Source: Dictyostelium firmibasis
Taxonomy: Eukaryota > Evosea > Eumycetozoa > Dictyosteliales > Dictyosteliaceae
DNA: 64,000 nt
Direction of reading: 5' to 3'
Assembly: GCA_036169595.1 (NCBI GenBank)
Contig: CM069765.1
Coordinates: 1,195,001 to 1,259,000 of the forward strand
Notes under the pieces: generated by a model
What the model saw: only the letters and a program-made list of their open reading frames with translations
Told to the model about the DNA's origin: nothing
Database searches by the model: none
Program-made: the position numbers and the translations under genes
Part shown: in pieces, positions 49,594 through 59,977 of the stretch
How the letters are laid out: each line of letters begins with the position of its first letter
Numbering within the stretch: position 1 is the stretch's first letter

Positions 49594-49634
49594 TTGTACA
49601 ATTTGAAAACTTTTATTATTTTCAAATTGTACAA
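49594..49634. repeat. Perfect 16-bp inverted repeat (hairpin, 9-nt loop)
   Basis: TTGTACAATTTGAAAA (49594-49609) and its exact reverse complement (49619-49634) flank CTTTTATTA. It lies within the gene debris between the ankyrin gene and adcA, with no obvious host transcript. Confidence 0.7.
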
Positions 49635-49639
49635 CACCT

Positions 49640-49890
49640 GATCAAATAATCCAAAAACTTCAAAATCTTACTCATTTTAAAGGATGTGTTATTTTGGGTA
49701 AAAATAAAAAAAAGATTTGATATGATGACAGTATTTATTATGAAAAATTCGTTATGGTACAATTAAAAAAAAAAAAGACGATGATTAAGAAAAAGATGAT
49801 AAATGAAGAAGACAACGAAAAAAATGAAAGTGAAGAGAGCGAAGGAGAAAAGAAAAAAAACAGATCAAAAAACCAAGAAATAAATAAAGG
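49640..49890 (+). pseudogene. Decayed coding fragment on the plus strand
   Basis: A coding-like stretch (CTTPDQIIQKLQNLTHFKGC, then YDDSIYYEKFVMVQ) with a stop between, continuing in another frame into a Lys/Glu-rich part (NEEDNEKNESEESEGEKKK) that ends at an AAAG|GTAAAA donor-like site. No complete frame; family not recognised. Confidence 0.3.
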
Positions 49891-49900
49891 TAAAAAATAA

Positions 49901-50241
49901 TTAAATTTTAATAATAGTTTTTTATTTTGCGGAAATCTATGAAGAAAAAAAAAAAAAAAAAAAAAATAATAATAATAATAATAAAAAAGGTGATAATATT
50001 ATTATTTTATTTTACCTTTTTTTTTATTTTTTTTTTTTATTTTTTTTTTTTTATTTTTTTTTTTTTTTATTTTTTATTTTTTTTTGTAAATTCACGGTCA
50101 AAAATTCTGCCCGAGGAAAAAAAAAGAATAATTTGTGTCTAAATCCCCACATGATCGTTTGGTCGAAAAAAAAAAAAAAATATCATTAAAAAAAATAAAA
50201 TAAAAAAAAAAAAAAAATTTGAAAAAAATGTCAGCTAACTA

Positions 50242-50275
<34 letters not shown>

Positions 50276-50448
50276 CTCTGATAAGGCACTTTTTTTTTTT
50301 TATCAATCATCTTTGTCGGTTAGATTTTTTTTATATTATATATAAAATTAATAGTAAAACCTATTTTTTTATTTTTTATTTTTTAACAACAATATTTTGA
50401 AAAAAAAAAAAAAAAAAAAGAAAGAAAGAAAGATAAATAAATAATAAA
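49901..50448. other. Intergenic region upstream of adcA
   Basis: A and T homopolymers with a (AAAG)n microsatellite just before the ATG at 50449. A complex patch near 50090-50160 (CACGGTCAAAAATTCTGCCCGAGG) may hold promoter sites of adcA. Confidence 0.5.
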
Positions 50449-52242
50449 ATGAATTACCAAGTATCTGTTTCTGGTGATCCAGAACTTGCACAAGAAAGTG
50501 TTGATTTTGTATCAAGTGGATTTGGTAATATGTCAATGAACGTAAATACCACAAGTAGTCATCATCATCACCATAGTAATAGTGGTAATTCTGAAATTTC
50601 ATTCAATAGTGGATTTGGTATGCCATCTATGACAATGGAAGTCAAGGAAACTCATAATGGTCACCATCATCATCATAGTAATAGTGGTAATGCTGATATT
50701 TCAATCAATAGTGGATTCGGTATGCCATCTATGACAATGTCAGTTTCAGATAGTGGTCATCATCACCATCATAAAGAAACAGCATCAGTTAATTTATCAT
50801 TGGGTGGTATTGTTGGTGCAGTTGTTGGTGCAGTTACTGGTGGTATTATGATTGATGGTCGTAATCGTATTTGGGTACAATTGAATCAATCATCCTATGT
50901 TGGTGGTGATATTATTAGTGGTACAGTTGAAATGGATTGCATTGTACCATTCTTTGCCAAGGGTGTCATTGTTAAAGTTAAAGGTTTTGAAAGATTATGG
51001 CTTCAAGAACTTCGTACTGAAACTGAAGGTGAAGGCTCAAATAAACGTACAGTTTATAAAACTATTGATCATAAAGAAAATAAAGAATTTTTCAAATCAG
51101 TAAGTAATCAATTTGAAAAAAAAACAAAAAAAAAAAAAAAAACATTTTATTAATTAAAAAAAAAAAAAAAGACAATTGTTGTTTATCCACAATCAGGTAC
51201 AGTTAATTGTGGACATTATAGTTTCCCATTTTCATATCAATTACCAAGTGATTTACCAGGTACATTTTGTCATGACGGTAAGGATGCAATGGGAGCATAC
51301 TCTGCCAAAATTTTATATAAATGTAAAGCAACAGTTGATGTTGCACATAAACATGATTTGAAATCAACCACCAAATTGATTATCAATGAAAAATGTGGGG
51401 AATTAGTTCAACCAAGTTTTTCAGAGAACAAGAAATCATTTATGTTGACTAAAGGTAAACTTCATGTAAAGACTTGGTTGAATAAGAATGCCTATTTCCC
51501 AGGTGAGACATTAATTGCCAAAATGAAAGCAAACAATACTTCAATTAAACCAACTAGAAAGATTTCATTGGTAGTTCATCATACTATGCAATTGAGAACA
51601 CGTCTTTATCATCGTTGTATCAATAACCCAATCTATAAACAACAATACGACGGTTTCCAACCATGTTTCTATGGTAAACGTTATCTCCCATTCTCTATAC
51701 CTGTAGACTTGAAACCATCTTCCTCTTTGGGTAAACATATCACAAGTAGTTATATTTTAGAGTTAGAATGTGATATTCCAATGGCCATCGATTTATCCGT
51801 TACCTTACCATTGACATTGTTTGCACCACAATTCCTCTACAGTACAGTACCATCACAACCACCAGGTACACCATTACCACCAGATGTATCATATCGTCAT
51901 CCATGGGAAGGTGATGAACATGCCACTTCTTGTCGTAAATGTAATAAATCATTTGGTTTGTTTGCTCGTAAACATCATTGTCGTCATTGTATGAAAATTT
52001 TCTGTGATAAATGTACCTCAACAAAAACTACCATCTCCAAACTAGCCTATCCAAAACCAGTTCGTGTTTGTGAAGAATGTTATCCAACTGCTACTCAAGG
52101 TGGTCAAAAATATCAATCCGCTAAATTAATGGCTTCCCAATATCAAGCAAGCTTAAATGCCTACTATGCTCAATACGCTTCTTTATATCCACAAATTTAT
52201 CCAGATCATCAATCACCATCTGCTCCACCACAACAATATTAA
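50449..52242 (+). CDS. adcA: Arrestin-domain and FYVE-domain protein AdcA
   Basis: Two exons, 50449-51099 and 51172-52242, joined in phase at KEFFKS|TIVVYP, give 573 residues. Order: a His-rich N-terminal region with three HHHHH clusters; a Gly-rich stretch; an arrestin fold (about residues 140-440) with N-lobe VQLNQSSYVGGDIISGTVEM and C-lobe VKTWLNKNAYFPGETLIAKM; a FYVE zinc finger (about 455-520) with WEGDEHATSC, the PI3P-binding RKHHCRHC core and RVCEECY; and a Tyr/Pro-rich tail. FYVE targets the protein to PI3P-rich early endosomes. The arrangement matches AdcA, one of Dictyostelium's arrestin-related adaptors, which acts in endocytic trafficking and stress responses. The symbol rests on this domain order and length. 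Confidence 0.9.
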
Positions 52243-52334
52243 AAATATAATATAAATTAAAAAATAAAAATATAAAAAAAATAAAAAATATATACATATA
52301 AAATAAATAGATATACATTTATTAAATTCTTATT

Positions 52335-52338
<4 letters not shown>

Positions 52339-52376
<38 letters not shown>
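52339..52376. repeat. (AT)n dinucleotide repeat between convergent genes
   Basis: A run of alternating AT directly abuts the stop codon of the minus-strand Usp gene and lies about 97 bp past the adcA stop, i.e. in the shared 3' region. Confidence 0.85.
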
Positions 52377-52380
<4 letters not shown>

Positions 52381-52910
52381 GGAATAATTAATACTGGATA
52401 TGGTGAATGTTTTAAAATCATTTCACTAAAACTACCTAAAAACATTTTCTTTAAAAGTCCATTACCTCTAGTTCCAACTACTACAATATCTGGATTTTGT
52501 TCTTTAAAAGCTTCAATAATATCCTCTGCATTTTCTTTTATAATACTAATATATCTCCATTGAATTTCGTCTGGCTAAAAAAAATCATAAAATAAATTAG
52601 TTAATTCAAATCGGTTTGGAATATTATCATTGTCAAAATTTATTATTATTATAAAACATACAAATGATTTTTTACATTTTTCAATGTAATTTTTCTCCAA
52701 GTCTTTTGATTTTTGTTCTTCTTCTATGTTTGAAAGTTTATTTAAATTATCAGAGATTGGGTTTAACCATGAATTTTCAATACGATGTACGAAATGCATC
52801 AATGTAATTTTATCCCCTTTATTATTTGAATTTAATAATTTATTCTTTATGAATTGTAATGCTCTATTACTATTATCACTACCATCAACACAAAGTAAAT
52901 AACTAACCAT
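52377..52910 (-). CDS. Universal stress protein (UspA-like)
   Basis: Two exons, 52910-52662 and 52574-52377, give 148 residues, a normal single-domain Usp length. MVSYLLCVDGSDNSNRALQF is the first strand with the conserved Asp-Gly-Ser. ITLMHFVHRIE is the second strand. The second exon ends with DIVVVGTRGNGLLKKMFLGS, containing the ATP-binding pattern G-2x-G-9x-G(S/T), then HSPYPVLIIP. It therefore belongs to the ATP-binding Usp class. The role is presumably stress resistance; the partner is unknown. Convergent with adcA. Confidence 0.88.
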
Positions 52911-53551
52911 TCTTTTTTTTTTTATTATTTTATTATGTACTTAATTTTTTTGTTTTTTGATTTTTTTATTATTTTATTATTATGTATTTTTTTTTGTTTT
53001 TATTTTTTTTATTTTTTTTTTTTTTTGTGAATTCATAGATGGGAGAAAAGGGAAAATTAATTTTTTTTAATTTTTTTTAATTTTTTTTTACATTTTTTTT
53101 TTATTCTAATAATAATAAAAATTTATAAAAAAATATCAAGGAGTTTTCATTTTGGGGATCTTTCTAACTAAAACAAGACTATCTAATCGACAAGATCACT
53201 CTTTTAAAATATATTTTTTTTTTTTTGATTTTTTTTTTTTTTTTTTGAAACTGTTTGGTTTACGCAAAAATAAAAAATAAAAAATAAAAAAAAAAAATAT
53301 AAATTAATTAATTGCGACCTTCCACCTTTTTTTTTTTTTTTTTTTTTTTTGTTTTTTTTTCTGTTTCATTTAAAATCAATGATTCTGTATTATTAATCAA
53401 TTATTATATTATTATTATTTTTATATATATTATCATTACCATTTTAAAATTCATTATCCAAATGAAACACTTAAGTGTAAAAAAAAAAATAAAAAAAAAG
53501 TAAATTTATTCTGTATTTTTTTTGGGTTTGTTCTACCAACAAAATTTTCAT

Positions 53552-53584
<33 letters not shown>

Positions 53585-53714
53585 TTTTTTTTTTAATTTT
53601 TAAAAACACAACATTAAACGATTCTTTTATGTGTATTAAATAATTAATAATTTATAAATAAAACAAAACAAAATAAATAAAAAAAAAAAAAAAAAAAAAA
53701 TAAATTAAACAATA
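52911..53714. other. Divergent intergenic region (Usp / PTEN-like)
   Basis: About 800 bp, mostly T and A runs, containing the promoters of two divergent genes. Slightly more complex segments are at 53138-53202 (GGAGTTTTCATTTTGGGG...CGACAAGATCACTC). The 53312-53503 open frame is Phe/Ile/Lys low complexity and is not supported. Confidence 0.5.
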
Positions 53715-53932
53715 ATGTCTGATGGTAGTGGATTTGATTATTTTAGAACAATAGTAAGCGGAAGAAAAAAAAGATTTATACAAGATGGATTTAATTTAGA
53801 TTTATCATATATTACAGAGAGAATTTTAGCAATGGGTTATCCAGCTGATAGTATTCATAAAGCATTTAGAAATGATATAAATGAAGTTTATAATTTTTTT
53901 GAAAAATATCATTCTGGTCATTGGAAAGTAAT

Positions 53933-54019
<87 letters not shown>

Positions 54020-55128
54020 GATAATAATGATAATAGTAATAATGATAATAGTAATAATAATAATAACATATGCATATATATTTGTTTTTATTATTTATTT
54101 TGTAAAGATATTAAATGTTGCAATGGAAATTTCATATAGCACAACCAAAGTTGGTGGTAATGTAATTGTGATGGGATTTGAAGATCATACACCACCACCA
54201 TTTCTATTATTATTGGATATAGTTGAAACGATGGATAGATGGTTAGAGTCTGATGAACAAAATGTTATAGCAGTTCATTGTAAAGCTGGTAAAGGTAGAA
54301 CTGGAACTGTAATCTCCTCATATTTAATCTACCAAATGAAAAGATCAACACCCGAATTATTTTATAGCTCTGATACTATACTATACAATACCATATCATT
54401 CTTTAACCAAATGAGAGCAAATAATTCTGAATGTGTAACTGTACCATCACAAAAACGATATGTTGGCTATTATATTCAACATCTTCGTGGTCAAGTACCT
54501 CATTCGTTATTATTATCACCACCACAATTTAAAATTTTAAATATTGATGTAGTGGGTCTTTATTCTTCAACTCAAACAGCTCATTTCAACATTGAAATTC
54601 ATTTAAATTATAATCCAAAAATCAGAAATTTACCAATTATAATACGAGGTAGTAATACTGGTATAGTGTAAATATTATTTTTTATTTAGTTATCATTTTT
54701 TTTATTTAATTATTATTATTTTTATGTAATAAAACCCATTTATATTAATAATAATAATTATTTTTTTAGATTTTATCAAGATTTTTATTCATATATATTA
54801 CGTGAAAAAAGTATAAATGCAAAAGGTGATACATTGATTAAGTTTAATTCATTAGATTCTCCTCAATGCATATTTAGATTTTTATTTCATACTTCATTTT
54901 TACCAATCCCAACACTAGATGGTCCACCATTTATAACTCTTTACTTTCAAAAAGATAATTTAGATGGCGGTAGTGGTGGTGCATTTTTAGATTCAAAATA
55001 TAAAAACGATTTTGCAATTAGGGTCTTATTAGAGCCAATTGTTCCAATTAATAACAATAATAATAATAATGGTGTTGTTTTAAGAAAAGCACCATTGCCC
55101 CCAATAATTAGTAACAATACAAATTTTT

Positions 55129-55220
<92 letters not shown>

Positions 55221-55343
55221 TTTAACTTTAATAATAATGGTGGTTATAATAATGGCTTTGAACAACTACAGTCTCAACAACCGCCACCAGTACCATGTAG
55301 ATCTAAAAAACCAATATTTTCATATGAACCATATGAACTATAA
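53715..55343 (+). CDS. PTEN-like phosphoinositide 3-phosphatase
   Basis: Three exons, 53715-53927, 54108-54667 and 54770-55343, give 448 residues. The N-terminus GRKKRFIQDGFNLDLSYITE matches PTEN's PIP2-binding/phosphatase start (KRRYQEDGFDLDLTYIYPN). GFEDHTPPPF matches FEDHNPP. The active site HCKAGKGRTG (about residues 128-137, Cys129) is identical to human PTEN, including both Lys that favour PIP3. The TI loop is QKRYVGYYIQHL. A C2 domain follows, interrupted by Asn runs (cbr3-like region), with a Pro-rich end. It lacks the usual YNLC.ER segment, having LNVAMEIS in its place. Likely substrate is PI(3,4,5)P3. Dictyostelium has more than one PTEN-like gene and I do not assign which this is. 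Confidence 0.88.
53928..54107 (+). other. Intron 1 of the PTEN-like gene with (AAT)n repeat
   Basis: Donor GTAATT at 53928 and acceptor TGTAAAG at 54107. About 80 nt consist of ATA/AAT triplets. The splice joins HSGHWK to ILNVAME in phase, matching the PTEN alignment. Confidence 0.8.
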
Positions 55344-55959
55344 TATAGTAATAATAGTGATAGTATTACTTTGGGATATCAATTGTATAATTTGTAAAAA
55401 AAAAAATATATTATTAATTTATTTAATTCTTTGCTTTGCCTCTATATTTTTTAAAAAAAAACAAGGAATTCTGTAGATTTTTTTCTTTAACAAAAATGGT
55501 AAAATCAAACAATAAAATCAAACAAATGGAAAGGTTACCAAAATATTTCAAAAATAAAATTCGTTATGAAAATTTTATTTTATTTTTTCTATTTTTTTTT
55601 TTTTTTAATTTTTATTTTAAATTAAATCCTAATTAATTGTTTTTTTTTTCTTTTTTTTTTTTTTTTCACGAACCATCTTTTTTTCAAAAAAAAAAAAAAA
55701 AGACACCTCACATTTTTGAAAATTATTTTTTTTGTTGCATGCATCAAAATTTAGCAAACCAAAGATATAATTATAATTTTTACCACTTATTTTTTTTTTT
55801 TTTTTAAAAAACCAACACTTTTTTTTGTTTTTTTTTTTTTTAACTTCCCTTCCACCAATAATAAAAAAAATAAAAAAATAATTGTACCATTTTCTTTTTG
55901 TATTATTAATTCATAAATAAAACATTGACAAAAAAAAATAAATAAATAAATAAATAAAA
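55344..55959. other. Intergenic region between PTEN-like gene and mannosidase
   Basis: AT-rich. A short open stretch at about 55497-55585 (MVKSNNKIKQMERLPKYFKN) has coding-like composition but runs into Phe homopolymer, and I do not support it as a gene. The mannosidase leader ends in an (AAAT)n run before the ATG. Confidence 0.5.
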
Positions 55960-57702
55960 ATGGTGATGACCAAAGGTAAAGAATTGTTTATTGCAATGAT
56001 TGCAGCAATATTTATTATTGGATTTATCACTATTTTAAGTTTTGATGGTGGTTTGAATAGAGGTGGTGATAATCCACTACCACAGAAATGGAGGAATATT
56101 GGAATTCAACCAAAAGAAAGAGAAACCATAAAAACAGAGACGACGACTACAACAACAGTAAATTTACAACATAATACAGGCAACCAAATGCCAAATACGA
56201 ATAATATTGAAAAACAAGGAGGAGGAGAAGGTACAACCTATGATAAAAATAGAAGAAAATTACCAAGAGTTAAAGCGGGTCAAGAGAATCCATTCAACAA
56301 GATCGATAAGGTTTATAAACAGAATGAAAAGTTAAACAAAGAGAGATCACTTAAAGTTAGAGAGGAGATGAAATATTGTTGGGAGAAATATCGTGAGATT
56401 GCATGGGGTTTAGATGAATTAAAACCAATCGAAAAGAGAGGTCACGATTGGTTTGGACTTGGTTTGACCATTGTGGATTCAATGGATACACTATATTTGA
56501 TGGGATTAGATAAAGAGTTTGAAGAGGCTAGAGAATGGGTTGCCGAAGTATTAAATCATAGAAAAGATACCGGTAAAAAGGTATCGGTATTTGAAACGAC
56601 CATTAGATTCTTGGGTACCTATATTACAATGTATAGTTTTACAGGTGATAAAATGTACTTGGATAAAGGTAAAGAATTAGCAGACTTACTTTTATATGCA
56701 TTTAAAGATGGGTCACCATTCCCAGCAAGTTTTGTGTCATTAACAGATCACAGAACTTCATTTCAACAATGGGCTGGTGAATGTGTTATCCTATGTGAAC
56801 CAGGTTCGATGTTTTTAGAACTCAATGAACTCTCGAGAATAACAGGTGATCCAAAATATAAACAATACTCTGACAAGATTGTCGATACATTAGCAGCAAT
56901 GAGACCATCAGTTCCAGGTTTATATCCAACATTGGTCTCACAAGATGGATCGAGATTCTGTAATAATCAAGTATCAATTGGTGCAATGGGTGACTCATTC
57001 TATGAATATCTTTTAAAAATGTGGGTCTATCAAGATGGTGTTGAAGAGAGATATAGTGAACTTTTCCAACGTTCTGCTGATGCAATCATTAAGCACCTCT
57101 ATAAAGTAAGTAAACAAGGTGATGGTTTCATTACAAATTTAGAGGGTGGTTCAATAACAAACACTCAAGAACATCTTACATGTTTTGCTGGTGGTATGTT
57201 TATGTTGGCTGCAGCCTCAAACATTACTGGTAACGATGAAAAGAGTGCCCTCTATATGGAGGTTGGTGAAATGGTTACTAAAACATGCGCCAAAATCTAT
57301 ACAATCACTCCAACTGGTTTGGGTCCAGAAGTAGCTTACATTGACCCAGAATCTGGTGATATTAGATTCAATGGCTATAAAGCAGTAAGTTGGTACATTT
57401 TACGTCCTGAAACTGTAGAGTCTATATTTATAGCCTACCGTTTAACTGGTAAAGTCGAGTACCAAGAATTAGCTTGGCAAATCTTTGAAGCACTCGTCAA
57501 TGTTTGTAAAACTGAAAATGGTTATGTTGGTCTCAACGATGTATCTAATAATTGGGCATATAATGATAACCAACAAAGTTTCTTTATGGCTGAAACTTTA
57601 AAATACCTTTATTTAATTTTTCAACCATCCTCTGTAATTCCACTAGATAAATATGTTTTTAATACTGAAGCTCATCCATTTGAAATTCAATATAAAAATT
57701 AA
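55960..57702 (+). CDS. Class I alpha-1,2-mannosidase (GH47), Golgi/ER type II membrane protein
   Basis: Single exon, 580 residues. A short cytosolic N-terminus, a signal-anchor (about residues 8-30, FIAMIAAIFIIGFITILSF) and a Thr/Gln/Gly-rich stem precede the catalytic (alpha/alpha)7 domain. Family signatures are HDWFGLGLTIVDSMDTLYLM, VFETTIRFLG, GDSFYEYLLKMW, NTQEHLTCFAGGMFML, LRPETVESIF and the C-terminal Ca2+-binding VFNTEAHPF. Length and ends are complete. It trims terminal alpha-1,2-linked mannose from N-glycans (Man9 towards Man5) in the secretory pathway. The nearby Cys-rich secreted proteins would be substrates in principle, but there is no specific link. Confidence 0.93.
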   Translation: MVMTKGKELFIAMIAAIFIIGFITILSFDGGLNRGGDNPLPQKWRNIGIQPKERETIKTETTTTTTVNLQHNTGNQMPNTNNIEKQGGGEGTTYDKNRRKLPRVKAGQENPFNKIDKVYKQNEKLNKERSLKVREEMKYCWEKYREIAWGLDELKPIEKRGHDWFGLGLTIVDSMDTLYLMGLDKEFEEAREWVAEVLNHRKDTGKKVSVFETTIRFLGTYITMYSFTGDKMYLDKGKELADLLLYAFKDGSPFPASFVSLTDHRTSFQQWAGECVILCEPGSMFLELNELSRITGDPKYKQYSDKIVDTLAAMRPSVPGLYPTLVSQDGSRFCNNQVSIGAMGDSFYEYLLKMWVYQDGVEERYSELFQRSADAIIKHLYKVSKQGDGFITNLEGGSITNTQEHLTCFAGGMFMLAAASNITGNDEKSALYMEVGEMVTKTCAKIYTITPTGLGPEVAYIDPESGDIRFNGYKAVSWYILRPETVESIFIAYRLTGKVEYQELAWQIFEALVNVCKTENGYVGLNDVSNNWAYNDNQQSFFMAETLKYLYLIFQPSSVIPLDKYVFNTEAHPFEIQYKN

Positions 57703-58107
57703 ATTTTTTTAAAAATATAAATAAATAAAAAAATTTTTAAAAAAATATATTAAATATATATATATATTTATAGCCTATTTATTTTCATTTATATTGATTT
57801 GAAAAGTAGAACAATGATTTTGATGAAGAAGATTTTTTCATTTTTGTTATTATTATTGATTTGATTTTAAAAATTAATTGGATTAAAAAATGTTGTATTT
57901 AATTTTTCTTTATCAGGAGGAAGTAGAAGACAGGAATAAAAATAAGAGTAATAATGGACAAGAAACTGATAAAGAATTAATTTCAGAAATAAAAAATTAA
58001 AACTTTTTTTATTATATATAGTTAAAATTGTAAAACAATAAAATTTAAAAAAATTAGATTTTCATTATCATATTCGAGAATTTTTTTTCATTAATTAAAT
58101 TAAAAAA
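57703..58107. other. Intergenic region with a possible small exon
   Basis: AT-rich. At about 57916-58000 an open piece, TTTATCAG|GAGGAAGTAGAAGACAGG, reads EEVEDRNKNKSNNGQETDKE and ends at TAA. It is preceded by an acidic fragment NDFDEEDFF around 57813. They may be debris of an old gene; no start or donor can be defined. Confidence 0.35.
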
Positions 58108-58316
58108 GAGCCAGTACGAATCTCACCACACAACCAATTCATCCCTGAATTAGACGGTCATCAATGTTAATAACAAATAAATGAATCATTTGTCAAGAAC
58201 GGTTTCACGCTTTCGTGTAGTGAGTGTGCATCATCATCCTAGCGGGTTAAGAGGAAAATTATTGATGAATAATTTTAATAGACGTTACTCTAGAAATGAT
58301 CCTAAGAGTTTGGTCA
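58108..58316 (-). ncRNA. U3 snoRNA (Dictyostelium D2 RNA)
   Basis: The minus strand begins around ATGACCAAACTCTTAGGATC and continues ATTTCTAGAGT. This lines up base for base with the U3 5' domain (GACTATACTTTCAGGATCATTTCTATAGT), boxes A' and A that pair with pre-rRNA. Further along are GATGATGA (box C'-like), AGCGTGAAACCG (box B region), ACATTGATGACCGT (box C) and a 3' stem ending CGTACTGGCTC. Length is about 209 nt. U3 guides early 18S pre-rRNA cleavages in the nucleolus. The canonical CUGA of box D is not obvious (CTGG is present). A DUSE-like promoter lies about 57 nt upstream. Confidence 0.87.
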
Positions 58317-58321
58317 TACCT

Positions 58322-58382
58322 TTAAAAATATAAAAAACTTTCAATTTATTCGTAATCCCCTTTTGAAATTTATTATGGGATT
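58322..58382 (-). promoter_or_regulatory. DUSE-type promoter of the U3 snoRNA gene
   Basis: On the minus strand, AATCCCATAAT (about 58373-58383) resembles the Dictyostelium upstream sequence element (TTCCCATAA) of small nuclear/nucleolar RNA genes. It is followed by a TATA-like TATATTTTTAAAGG directly before the RNA start. Distance to the start, about 57-60 nt, is as expected. Confidence 0.7.
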
Positions 58383-58625
58383 CGATTTTTTGACTTTTCG
58401 TTTTTCTTTTAAAAAAAAAATGTTTTCAAAAAATGAAAATTAAAATCAATTTAAAATAACACAAATAAATAAAAAAATGAATATCTTTTTGTTTTTTGTA
58501 TATTTTTTAATATCTAAAACAAATAAACGATCTGATAAAAATAAATAAATTTTTTTTAATGGTTCAAAGTTTATGGGCAAACTTTTTTTTTTTTTAATTT
58601 TATTTTCTATTTTTTTATAGTAGAT

Positions 58626-59662
58626 TTAATCATCATAATCATCATCAGAGTCTGGTCTTTTACTTGATAATGAAGTTTCCCAATTTGATTTTGGTTTCAA
58701 TGGATTTGGAATGATATCATAACTTGATAGTAATAATTCCAAGTCCTCTTGATCAAAACTTCTACCCAATTCCTCTGTAATTGGAATAAAAGATACCAAT
58801 AATTTACCACCAATATAAATTAATAAACTTGGTAAACCCTCATCATGATAATTTGCTTTTGCTTCAGTACTTAGTATCTTTAAAAATTTAATATATCTAT
58901 ATTTAATTGCCATCTGACCTAATTGTTGGTTTAATAATACACATTCTGGTATATACTATGATATAAATATAATTAATTAATTAGTAAATAAATTATTATT
59001 TAATTTTTTTTTTTTTTTTCAAAAAAAAAAACAATAAATTTTACATTTTGGAATAAATGAATTATTACGAAAACATTTGGAGGTTCGTTATCGATTTCAT
59101 GAATATATTGAGAGGAATCAATTTGTTTTAAATAACCAAATACTTTTTTCTCTGGTTTTTTAACATCTGAAGTGATTTGTTGTTTCGATTTCCATTGTTC
59201 CATACGAGCTTTACGAATTCTTTCGAGATCATCATCATCACTATCCAATTGATCCTCTTCTTCGGTTGTTGTTGGTTGATCTCTAGTCGTGAAACACATT
59301 TTTTCCAACATTTTTTGAGTTTCATACTTTTTTTGTAAATACTTTTGTTTTTGTTTTTCACGATGTTCAGCATAATCGGATAATACACCTTTTACACCTG
59401 TATTACCACCAGATTTAATCTTTGGTTCTTGTTGCTCTTGAATATATTGCATATATTGTTCATCGGTCATATCTTCCACATCAACTTCATACTCTTTATC
59501 ACCATCTTCTTTGCCTTCACAACATTCATTATTGCCATGATTACCTTCATGGTCACTATGATTATCATTTTCATCACCACTATCATTATGTCTAATATCT
59601 GATCTCTCTTGATCCCCATCTCCAAATTTATCTAAAATACTATTTAAAATGTTTTGTTCCAT
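58626..59662 (-). CDS. phlp1: Phosducin-like protein 1 (G-beta-gamma assembly co-chaperone)
   Basis: Two exons, 59662-59045 and 58955-58626, give 315 residues. An acidic N-terminus is followed by the Gt-beta-gamma-binding helix 1 motif GVKGVLSDY (residues 89-97; TGPKGVI(N/D)(D/W/Y) in animals). A charged helical region with the DSDDDDLERIRKARMEQWKS block and a thioredoxin-like domain (from about 170: VFGYLKQIDSSQYIHEIDNE, VFVIIHLFQN, ...LPSLLIYIGGKLLVSFIPIT) follow. The end is acidic (DSDDDYDD). PhLP1 works with the CCT chaperonin to assemble G-protein beta-gamma dimers. The helix-1 motif separates it from PhLP2/PhLP3 types. Loss of phlp1 in Dictyostelium is known to mimic loss of G-beta. Confidence 0.88.
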
Positions 59663-59759
59663 TTTCTAATTTTTTTTTTTAATATATACAAATACAATTT
59701 AGGTTTTACAAAATTTTGAGAAATGAAAAAAAAAAAAAAATGAAAATATTTTCATAATT

Positions 59760-59808
<49 letters not shown>

Positions 59809-59977
59809 CGGTTGTGAAATATGTTATTTTTGATAGATTTTTTTAAAAAATAGTTCAAAATTTATTTTATTTTGTTTTTTTTGTTTTTTTATTTTTTTTT
59901 TTACATAAATATATATTTATAAAATTGGATGAAAAAAAATTGAAATATTATTATTATTAGTATTAGTATTATTATTT
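59663..59977. other. Intergenic region between phlp1 and the PSI-family gene
   Basis: Contains an A run of about 48 (59759-59806) and T-rich DNA. It carries the phlp1 promoter and the 3' end of the PSI-family gene. No further feature. Confidence 0.5.

Noticed and set aside
55436-55636. Plus-strand open frame of 66 codons
   Set aside because: About 28 reasonable residues followed by Phe homopolymer; no promoter, splice or family evidence.
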